A stretch of DNA of 64,000 nucleotides from Helicoverpa zea (Eukaryota > Arthropoda > Insecta > Lepidoptera > Noctuidae), in assembly GCF_022581195.2 (NCBI RefSeq), contig NC_061454.1:1550001-1614000 (forward strand), given 5' to 3'. The notes beneath the pieces are model-generated. The model was not told the origin of the DNA. It did not search any database and worked only from the letters and a program-made list of their open reading frames with translations. This document shows, one piece after another, positions 55,213 to 64,000 of the stretch (the stretch's first letter is position 1; each line of letters begins with the position of its first letter). The position numbers and the translations under genes are program-made.

Positions 55213-58200
55213 TCAGTTCGCGGCCGCTACGATCGGGTCTAGAATCTTCTGTACCTCTTCAAAAATGGCGTCCACCGACGATTCGGCGTTTATCTGTAAT
55301 TATATTTGATAAAAGGTAAATTATAATACTGTATATGAAATTATCTGTATCGTAGCCTAGTGGGTAAGGAAACATCCTCTCAAGCATGAGTGTGTATTCG
55401 ATTCCAAGACAGGCAAGTACCAATACAACTTTTCTAAGTTTTTACGTACTTTTCAAGGATATCTTGGACACCAATGACAATGTTTCGGAGAGCAAAAGAA
55501 ACTGTAGGTCCTGGCTGACATTTGAACACCTTTGGCGGTCGTTACGGGTAGTCAGAAGCCAGTAAGTCTGATAACTAGTCTTACCAAGGGGTTCAGGGTT
55601 GGCCAGATTGAGGAGGTCAGATAGGCAGTCGCTCCTTGTAAAACACTGGTACTTGCCGCATCCGTTGAGATGGAAGTCGACCCCAACATAATTGGGAAAA
55701 AGGCGCGGGAGATGATGATAACTTTCTAAGCTACATTTTAAGATTCCGACTTACCCTGCTGATCTTGTCAGGGTACTGGTCCAGCACTTGCTGGTTGTTG
55801 TCGAGGAAGGTCTTGAGGCGCAGCTTGATGGTCTCCTCGTTATCATCAGCGCGGCCCGAGCTGGCGGCGCGGCCCAGCAGCCTCTTGGTCAAAGTCTCTG
55901 CTGACGCTTCGAAGTAGATGATTACCTGGAAAAGACCAATAACGGGTAAATTAAGAATGTGCGAGATCGATTCCAGGTCAGGCAAGTAGAAATGTAACTT
56001 TTCTAAGTTATAAGTATTTTCTAAGTGTATCTAGGACTCCAGTGACTGAGCTAAAACTTTTAAGGGTTAAACCGGCAAACTTCAATGTGGCAGACAGATC
56101 TACAGATCTCACTAACTACTACATCATCTGGTCTTTGTGAATGTCGAAGATTTCTTTTCTTGACGGAAACGTTGGATGAAGAAGGCATTGATAGACATTG
56201 TCGGATGTTATTGACCGTCAGTTCACGAAGATTGATCTGCTGCCAACGTGGATGAAGATAGATAGAAAATTTGGCAAGCAGCAGCTAGTCTGTTACTATG
56301 TAAACAAGATCTGTATAGTTCATACATCAGTTCCTTGTTCTTTTGTTTGTGTATAAATTAAGCAGAACTGTAATAGCAAATGGAAGAAAATGCCTTGAGA
56401 AAATCTGGGCTTGGCTAAGGTGAGGTGTACTTAGAGCAAACATAGTAATTCATTGTTATTGTTGGTAGTCTTCTTCAGCAAATGTTGCTAACTACCTAGC
56501 TGTGTTCTGGCGGTTCCACCTGGGGGCCTATCTCACGCACCCTTATAAAAAGAAGCCTATAAGCCTTTCTCGGCAAATGAACTATCTGATACTGAAGATA
56601 TAAGTGTTTCCGACAGACAAACTCTTCAGCTTTATATCATTAAGATTTTCGTATTAATATTGTGATATTACTCACGGAGACAGGTGCGATGGCTTGTTCG
56701 AAGGCGATACCCTGTGACTTCTCACGCGGGTAGCCGTCGACGAGGAAACCCTTAGAGTCAGCTGCACGAGCGATGATGGCTTCCTTCAGCAGTTCCAGTA
56801 CCACGTCATTGGGGACCAGTCCACCTGGAAAATGTAACATTAGGTTCATCAGTGCCGGGGCTGGGGGATTGTTCGAAAGAGTTACCGCGGCCCTGGTACA
56901 TAAGGGCTTAAGAATGAAGATGATAGGTTTTAGTCAGTATGAGTCTGACACTCTCACACTGCTAACCCCCAGCGGAAGGGCTCATTTGATGATTCCTCAT
57001 CAAAAGAGGGTCCATCAGTGATAGGATCGGTTGATCGGGCATTGTAGCTTTAGAAAATATGAACGGTATGTTTGACTAGGTGTTCCCAGAGCCTCTGTCC
57101 CGAGGCAACAGGAAACGACTTCCCGCAATAGGATAAATACACCGTCATAGAATATTTGATCAAGAAGAAATCTCTGATAAAAATAAAAAAATTGAATTTA
57201 GGCTCAGACTAAAGGCTAAATACTGCAACAAAAATTTTAAAGTACGTTTTGACTAACCTTGTTCCATAATAGCAGTTAGACTCTTGGCCCTTTCGGAGCC
57301 ACTCTTCACCTCAGCCCTGAGGAGGTCACCAGTAGACAGGTGGGTGAAGCCATACTTGGCTATGATCTTCTCACACTGGGTACCCTTGCCCGATCCTGGG
57401 CCACCCAGCACCCATACAATGGGTTTCTTTGATGAGTCAATGGGAGCCTGAAAGTATTACGTAGATGGTTAAGTTCTGCAAATAGTTTGAAGTCTTACAC
57501 TAAATCATCAATTTTTATGAAGTAACATTATAGTCTTGGCAAACTGATGATGATGTTACAGTCTACCTAGAGATTTTCAGCTGTAAATTGAACTAACCGC
57601 ATTCATTAAACGTATCACAAGATGTTTGTTTGCAAAGCTTCATATTTAATTCCTTACATCTTTCACTTTACAGTTTTACTTATGGCAAATTTTAATGGCG
57701 GTCCGTAGCTAAATTCCGAGCACAAGTACGCCCTTTTTACCCATACTACTTCCACTACTACGTAAGTGAAATGGGTTCTGCGCAGTGACTCGCGCAATTC
57801 TCCGTGACTACAAAAAGTTCTATTCTAGGCGAGATCTATACCCTTAGTGGAAATACAAACGCTCTAACATCATCATTAGCTTGGCAATTCTGTAACTTGC
57901 AGATAAAAGGACAGCCTTCCGGATCAGCATCCTCCCGTCCTCTGTTACATTCCTTAGCCATCATTTAGGTTTCCACCTTCTTCTCAGAAAGTCAGCCGCG
58001 AAATAAGTAGCATTGGTCAGAATTAAATGCACAATTCAATGTTCTAGTGTTTTCATTGTTATTAAAATTTTTGGTCAATACATTTGTATGTCATGGAGGC
58101 CAACTCGTTCTTACTTGTTTTATTATTTAAGTGGTGTGGGAACAGCTTAGTTTTCATTAACCACTGACGTAAAAAGAGGGGGTCTTTTTGTCGCCATGTT

Positions 58201-60899
58201 AGTAAATGTCTGTCTGTACCATCGTAGCTTTAAAACGATGAAACTATTTCTTTTCGTTCAGAATTTTATGCTTAAAAGCAGGTTTGCCAAAGTGGTTCTT
58301 TCTTAGATACATTTTTATATTTTGTAAAGTATTTTTATTGTTCCAAATTGTAACAGTATCTTCTACTTTAATGCTATTCATGTTTGTAGCGTGTGTTCAA
58401 GCAATATCATTTTATATGCGTTCATATGCGTTTTTCCTTTGAAGTGAGTGCAATATTGATTCCGCTAAGCCAATTAGCCTTCAGTGAAGCTAAATTATTG
58501 GATCAATACTGACAGACAATCAATATTCTGAAACGCAAAAACTTCATCATGTATGTTTCACTATTTGCAATTCCTGCATACGATATTTATTTATTGACTC
58601 TACTACCAGCAGCTTTACCTGCTTCCTCGTGGTAACTATAGCCTTTATCAACAAATGTGCTATCTAACTCTGAAAGTTATTTTTCATATAAAATGGAATT
58701 TTGGATTCCTCAATGCATTTAGAACTTTTTTTTTAACGACGTCAAAAATCATCAAATGACCCCTCCCGCTGTGGGTTAGCAGCGGTGAGGGAGTGTCAGA
58801 CTCTTACTGGCTAAAAACCGTCGTGTTCCGTCGTAGACCATTTATGTACCAGGGCCGCAGTAACTCTTTCGAACAATCCCGCAGCCCCGCGCATGCATTT
58901 AGAACCTAGCGTAAAGTATGGTTTTATGGAACAGAATACAATTTTTTGGTAACTTCTACGTATTCAGTATTTAACTCCAATAAACCATTTGTTAATTGTT
59001 TGTCAGTTTTCAGTAGTTCACTGGCCTGAATTAGACAATAAACTGAAACGTGTTTATTTGTGGTTGTTCATCCAGATAATGGGATCCGCTTTAGTGTCAA
59101 GGATTTGGCAGAGTGTGAGATGAATTAGAATAGGCTGACGTCATTAATGACCTCACTGTTATAAGAGTACCTACAGGGAATAGAGATTAGAAACTTAAAG
59201 CTTTTAGTTTGAAAGGAGGCAGTGGTTGAACAATGATATTGGATATGTGTTCTAAGTAGTCTTGCAAAAGCATTGTCCCATATTGACGATCTACAGAAGA
59301 GGACTGTGTAGTGTCACGTAAAAATACTAATGATGATGATAAATGGTCTATTATTATAGGTAGTCTGGGATCAATGGAAGCAGAGCAAAGTTATTTTTAT
59401 TATAATTTAAGTTGTGAATATTTGTATGGAACTAAAAATCTAATAGATTTACTACATAAACATAAAGACGTATATGCACGAACAACAGGGAGATTCCGTC
59501 GGTTACGGCACACATTGAGGAGTCTTTGGCGGCGGAAATGTCCGCAAAACTGCAACCATTAATATATACTTGGGCATAAAGTTTTTTCTTATATTATACA
59601 GCACATGTTAGCACTGGGCTCACGCCGACAAGTATATATTTTTTAGTCTGGAACCTCGCCATGAGGATCTCCCTACATATAATTTGATCAGGAACACTTC
59701 CATCACGAGAGGGGAGCCACACAACATAAGTGGAGCGGGTGTTACAGATATATAATGATATAATAGCTTCTCACAACAGGTTGATAACCAATTCCAATCT
59801 AGATTCATCTATATATATATAAATTAATCCCTATATCCCTTGGTAACACCATCACGCGTAGGTAACCAGCTTGACCGAATAAGCTTAAAATAAGAGAGGA
59901 GATAGCCTAGACCCGGGAGAATCACGTATACAGGATAGTTTTTGTCACCATCCATGGCTATGGGAAATAGTGATCTAGGGACGCGGGTCAAATCGCGGGC
60001 CGAAGCTTGTTTTTTACAAGACCAATGGAATAAAATAAATGATCGTCAGTAGTAGGTAGTAAATGTTTTATAACACTTTAATGCTTAAACGAAACTCGAA
60101 CTCAGTATTACATAAACGCCACATCTTCCGTATCGACACCGGCTGTCGTCGCGTCTATTTCAGTACCGCGTAACATTGACAGTGAACGTACAGGGACGCC
60201 AACGGACAATGTTATTCTATGTGTAAGTTGATGAGCGGAACTGGCCGTTGGTAATGGTGACAGCAAGGTTGATGGTGGATAAATAGCCAAGTGGACGAAA
60301 ACATCACGTCTATGAAATTCTTTTCTTTTCTTTCTTCTTAGAGAATGAAAATAATTTGATACGAAAAGAAATCAGTCCGATATCACCAACCCGCATTGAG
60401 CAAGCGTGGTGATTAACGCTCAATCATTATCTGTGAGTGTGAGAGACGAAGCCTGTGCCCAGCAGTGGGACAATAAAAAGGCTGATGACGATGATTTTTC
60501 GAAAAAATCATAAAATGCTGCTAAAGAATGGTCGTGTTCCTGTTTCAGATTTTTGTTTGTTTATTATTTAGAGGCTTTGGTTTTATTTAATAAATGGCAC
60601 AGGTCTTACGATGTAAAATTAGTGACTATAATAGATATAGTGACAACCGCAATAAAAGTTCGATACGCTGAGAGTTTATTACGAACACACAGATGAAGAG
60701 GCGGCCAGAAGTCAAAAGATGTTTTCAGTTTCAGCTGTTATAAAAGAAAAATAAACTAAAACGAGTCCAATACCTGAATTCCAATATTCAACGTTCTCTC
60801 CTGAATTCTAAATCTCTTCGTATCCATCCAAAATGCGAACACAATAACAAAAACAAAACGCAACTTCGATTTGTAGCTTTCGACGATATAGATTTTCAT
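55213..60899 (-). CDS. Adenylate kinase C (AK1-type), with distant first exon
   Basis: Exons 2 to 5 (57447-57258, 56824-56676, 55925-55755, 55293-55213) are close copies of AK-B with the same lengths and a canonical P-loop GGPGSGKGTQC, STGDLLRAEV, DGYPREKSQG and RADDNEETIKLRL. No AK-B-type first exon or flank precedes exon 2. A candidate first exon lies at 60899-60774: 42 codons in phase 0, a GTATTG donor, and a TATA box about 45 bases before its ATG. It would give 238 residues and a hydrophobic N-terminal stretch (LRFVFVIVFAFW), suggesting membrane insertion or a signal anchor in place of the Cys-rich start. The kinase core is secure. The first exon is inference from phase, donor and core-promoter position. 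Confidence 0.82.
55352..55720 (+). repeat. Full-length SINE in the last intron of AK-C
   Basis: Head TCGTAGCCTAGTGGGTAAGG with TATTCGATTCC, body with GGCAGTCGCTCCTTGTAAA, and a GAGATGATGATAA end. The matching AK-B intron lacks it, so it inserted after the duplication. Confidence 0.88.
55963..56050 (+). repeat. SINE fragment in an AK-C intron
   Basis: GAGATCGATTCCAGGTCAGG and a TAGGACTCCAGTGACTGAG segment match the SINE 5' half and the AK-B fragment at 52826. Confidence 0.7.
56855..57012 (+). mobile_element. Short R1-type 3' end, plus orientation, in an AK-C intron
   Basis: CGAAAGAGTTACCGCGGCCC, TAGTCAGTATGAGTCTGACA and AGGGCTCATTTGATGATTCC follow the sense order of the R1 3' UTR. CATCAGTG on both sides (56847-56854 and 57013-57020) may be the target duplication. 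It is severely 5'-truncated and absent from AK-B. Confidence 0.75.
57448..58712. other. AK-C first intron, no exon seen
   Basis: AT-rich sequence upstream (on minus) of AK-C exon 2. I found no copy of the AK-A/AK-B first exon or promoter here. Confidence 0.5.
58713..58905 (-). mobile_element. Short R1-type 3' end with 13-bp target duplication
   Basis: A 167-bp copy of the R1 3' end with its A tail (T-run on plus) is flanked by ATGCATTTAGAAC at 58713-58725 and 58893-58905. The sequence is close to the full element (for example AAATGACCCCTCCCGCTGTG), so it is a recent, strongly truncated insertion. Confidence 0.9.
59808..60010 (+). mobile_element. Short Helitron-like repeat
   Basis: It starts TCTATATATATATAAATT and ends AAATCGCGGGCCGAAGCTTG. 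This is similar in plan to the 37.0-39.0 kb element but with CTTG in place of CTAG at the end. It contains no coding frame. Confidence 0.45.
60108..60345 (-). CDS. Weakly supported open frame, possible terminal exon
   Basis: A minus-strand frame of ~75 codons ending in TAA has balanced, protein-like composition in its last part (RGTEIDATTAGVDTEDVAFM). It lies inside the proposed first intron of AK-C on the same strand. There is no recognised domain and no clear acceptor (the upstream sequence is purine-rich on the coding strand), so it may be chance. Confidence 0.2.
60405..60495 (+). repeat. Interspersed repeat tail
   Basis: GGTGATTAACGCTCAATCAT, GAAGCCTGTGCCCAGCAGTG and an AGGCTGATGACGATGATTT end form a common lepidopteran repeat. 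It matches 27605-27690. Confidence 0.8.
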
Positions 60900-60940
60900 T
60901 CCAAACTTTTTTTATAACACTTTTTCGACACACTACAACT

Positions 60941-60950
60941 TTATATATAA
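60941..60950 (-). promoter_or_regulatory. Candidate TATA box of AK-C
   Basis: TTATATATAA lies 42-51 bases upstream of the proposed AK-C start codon on the minus strand, a suitable distance for a TATA box and a short leader. AT-rich DNA produces such matches by chance, so support is modest. Confidence 0.35.
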
Positions 60951-61882
60951 ATAAAATGTATCAAATATTTTTTTTACGTCTACGTCAGTCCAGTGGCCTT
61001 AAGAATTCTATCGAGAAACACGTTTAGTTTTCCAAGCCTTTAAATAAACAAGGTTTTCGGATATTCTGCCAAAAGTCCGCCGACTGGCATCGGCTGAACA
61101 CGCTTTCACACTGGATTATTTTGGAGAAATGCGTCTTATAGCAATAGTCTGTGTTTCAGATGTTACACCCACGTTTGGCTGTTCTGAAAATCTGACGTCT
61201 TATATGGTGACTAGTACTTGGTCTGTGGATTTGCTCTCACTATGGGAACTTTGTCTTTTTTTTCATCTCTCTTTTAGGTAATTGAGAAACTATCAGAAAA
61301 CAACCAAACTTAACTGTTGCTTTCATAAAGCCGTTATCACTATCCCTTTAATAGCCTCATTTAGGTATACTACTTTATTTGTTCTGTCATTTAGAAACAG
61401 AGAAACATAAGCCGAAACCGATTATATATTAAAAAAAACACTTTTTGATACTAGGAGTGAGAACTTAAAATATCATTAAAAGCTTCTACTTATAGGATTT
61501 GTTTTAAATAATATTGTATAAATCAATAAATGTAAGAAAACCTTCAATAAATTTAAATATTTACAAACTGCCTGTAAGATCTTTTGTTTATTTTCATATT
61601 TCTGTGTGATGAATGGCCAACGATTTGTCTAGTCTATTTATTTATGTTTTAACACGTGCAGGTGAAATTTGTAATCTCTAGTAACCTTGAGATTTGCATA
61701 GGTATTAACCTATCTATTTTCATGTTTAACCTTCGTTAAAGGTGATTAGTTTCCAAGATCTTAAAGGAATTTGTTTATTCCCAAACAATCAATTTTGGAT
61801 GCGAAACCAACTCCTTAAAAACCTGTAATAATTATTATTTAATCGAAGCTTTCTTTTATAATGAGTCCTTGTTTAAAATTAA

Positions 61883-62065
61883 TGAGTCCCGGCTGTCGCT
61901 TGAACATCTTTGGCAGTCTTTGTAGATAAAAGGGTATTGCATTGTTCGGGTTTGACGACGTCAGATAGGCAGTCACTCCATGTAAAATACTGGTACTCCA
62001 CTGCATCTGATCAAACTGGAACCCGACCCCAACATAATTGGGAAATGCTAATCAGATGCTGCTCT
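61883..62065 (+). repeat. SINE 3' portion, diverged
   Basis: CCCGGCTGTCGCTTGAACAT, CAGATAGGCAGTCACTCCAT and CCCCAACATAATTGGGAAAT match the GATGATGA SINE body with substitutions. Confidence 0.8.
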
Positions 62066-63220
62066 GCAGAAGTTGGACAAACAAAAATAAAAACATTTGC
62101 TGCCATTATAATGGTGACCAAATATCTACTTGTCTCAATATCCTTTAACATTAACCAAAGACATTGAAGCATTGACCTCGAGTGTCGGTTTCTTTGCCAA
62201 ATTACTATTATATAGACATCATTATTATCTTCAACACTTCGCCATATTTCTTCGTTGATAAACGTCTAATGGTCGTTACACATTTGAACTCGGATACGGA
62301 TCATAAACGTAACGTGTTGTACCGAGGGGTTGAGTCGAGGCAATAAAATACCTACCTATGTTATGGTAAGACTTCACCAAAATTCGCGAACATTTGTTCA
62401 AATAAAACTGTGTACGGGTAGGTGCGAGTATTGGGCGCAAAGGTTGCTATTTTGAGGACAGTTTAGAAATGTTTGTACGAAATTTTTTACTGTTTGGCAG
62501 AGTGAGTAGACGAGAAGAAACATTTGTGTGCAAAACTGCCGTCTTGCCTTTACGATTTTGATTAGTGCTTTGTTTGATAAAAATGCTACAGAATGGCTCA
62601 AGTTGATTGATACAATGACAATCCCATTAACAGTTTGATATGTGTGTTACAACCCTATATGTATGTCTTAATAGACCGTGAGTTAACGATGGCACGGATA
62701 ATTGTGCATTGTTTTTGTTTCTATCATCACACTATACATAAACATAGCTATGAAGGTTTCTCTGATAATGCGTGAGGTTTATCTTATTGCTCTATCTATC
62801 CTACTAACATTGTAAAGCTGTAGCGAGAAGGGCTGTATGCTCCTTCTTATCTAAGTAGGTGAGCGGACTTCCCACCGGACGTGGGTGAAACCTCTAGCGA
62901 TATTCGGTAGACTTATAACCCTAAAATTAATACTTTATGACCTTATGTCACCTCAGTTTTCTGAATATGCACTTGTTTGAAAAGGCTGTAACTAATTTTG
63001 TTAACAGATTTACGGCTTAACAAAATATTTTTAAATTTTGGTTCAGTTAATTCAATGATGTATTTTCCTACTGATGTACTGTTGGAAGAAGGTCGCGTCA
63101 CTTATAATTGTAACATTCCAATGCCATCATACAAAAACCATGAAACCACACGGTCTGACTCGGTGTGCCATCATAACACTATGTTATTTAAATGCCAACG
63201 GTAGAAGTATTCTAGCGAGT
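62066..63220. other. No gene seen
   Basis: AT-rich sequence. A short GACTTCCCACCGGACGTGGG segment with AAACCTCTAGCGA near 62868-62901 resembles a degraded Helitron-like end. Confidence 0.45.
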
Positions 63221-63221
63221 T

Positions 63222-63440
63222 AACAAAAAAGCAAAGGCCTCGACCTTGGAGCTTATAGGTCCCGAGTCCCGACTGAATTTGTAATAAGTACATTTTTGGC
63301 AGACTTTACGATAGTCTGAAGCCAGAAAGTAGCGGTTTGCCCAGGTAACCATGTTGAGACTATCTGCCTCATAGTCGACACAGCTGCATCAGGTTAGAAG
63401 CTGGAAGTTGACCACAAAATAGCTTGGAAAAGGCAGATGA
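63222..63440 (+). repeat. Degraded SINE copy
   Basis: GTTTGCCCAGGTAACCATGT, CAGCTGCATCAGGTTAGA and AATAGCTTGGAAAAGGCAGA are recognisable but diverged blocks of the GATGATGA SINE. Confidence 0.65.
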
Positions 63441-63814
63441 CTAGCTCCATAGACCATGAGAAAAGACATTTGATGATTTCCCTGCTTTTTTATAATCTGC
63501 TGTGTAAAACACCACATATTAATCAACATAATTTCTTATTTCAATCTAGTTCCGCTCTACTAGTTCAATCGATCTTATCGTCACACACGCTTGTATATAC
63601 ATAAGTACAAAGTCTGAATAATTAATAGTACATTAATATTTAATATTGTAAAACTGTCCGTTTGTTTGTTAGTGACTCGTTTCGAAGGTACTGTCATGGG
63701 AAAAGACATGTGGTACCTAATTAATAGGATTGACAGTCCACGGTCGGTATACCACGCTTATTTATTAACTTCTAGAAAAGGGTTCCAATATAATACAAAA
63801 CAATAATATTTAGA

Positions 63815-63930
63815 ATAGGTCAGATAGGCAGTCGCTCCTTGTAAAACACTGGTACTCAACTGCATCCGGTTAGACTGGACGCTGACCTCAATATAGTTGG
63901 GAAAAGTCTCGGGAGATGATGATGAATATT
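63815..63930 (+). repeat. SINE 3' end
   Basis: AGGTCAGATAGGCAGTCGCT, then CTCCTTGTAAAACACTGGTA and the GGGAGATGATGATGA end. It is close to the full copies and strongly 5'-truncated. Confidence 0.88.
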
Positions 63931-64000
63931 TCGAATGATTGTTACCTTTGATGTACGTATGTAGTCAAGAGATTTGAAGAAAGAAATAACTTAGAAGGAA

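Noticed and set aside
59311..59562. 83-codon plus-strand ORF
   Set aside because: No recognisable domain, no splice context, and it lies in repeat-rich intron sequence of AK-C.

Overview
The window looks like nuclear DNA from a moth, probably a noctuoid lepidopteran. It is AT-rich, its genes have several small exons with GT/AG introns, and it carries lepidopteran-type repeats: a tRNA-derived SINE ending in GATGATGA, the family running from GGGTTCCGTACC to GAGTCCGACTCGCACTTGGCC, Helitron-like ends, TTAA-flanked MITEs and an R1-clade LINE. The host assignment is inference from these repeats and from protein resemblance; no search was run. No CRISPR array, operon, rRNA or canonical tRNA gene was seen.

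Layout. 1-17.3 kb: no recognised host gene; interspersed repeats, a TTAA-flanked MITE (8.5-9.0 kb) and an intact ORF1-like retroelement gene without a polymerase (10.3-11.5 kb). 17.4-19.2 kb: a divergent pair, the first coding exon of a secreted or membrane protein (minus) and a complete OSTC oligosaccharyltransferase subunit (plus). 19.5-24.7 kb: a 5.1-kb foldback/Mutator-like element with ~0.9-kb terminal inverted repeats and a perfect 9-bp target duplication, itself hit by a hAT-type element (8-bp duplication) and a palindromic MITE. 25.1-28.6 kb (minus): a CIB1-like EF-hand protein and a secreted C-type-lectin-fold protein. 29.8-31.6 kb (plus): an adenylate-kinase-like protein with a degenerate P-loop. 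32.8-42.5 kb (plus): a TGIF/achintya-type TALE homeobox gene with two pairs of resembling exons and two alternative 3' ends. 43.1-60.9 kb (minus): three tandem adenylate kinase genes (here AK-A, AK-B, AK-C), with a 4.6-kb R1-clade LINE between A and B. 61-64 kb: repeats only.

Splice models were assembled by hand. Each was checked for GT/AG boundaries, phase continuity and total length. OSTC (149 aa), CIB1-like (185 aa), the lectin (278 aa), AK-like (239 aa), TGIF (399 aa with all exons), AK-A (299 aa), AK-B (230 aa) and AK-C (238 aa) all close in frame. Least certain are the first exons of AK-C and AK-like, the last exon of the lectin gene and the alternative-splicing inferences for TGIF.

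The most interesting biology is the adenylate kinase cluster and the TGIF exon duplications. In the cluster, one copy has a changed P-loop and a new tail, and one appears to have exchanged its first exon and promoter. The AK-like gene across TGIF has lost the P-loop lysine.
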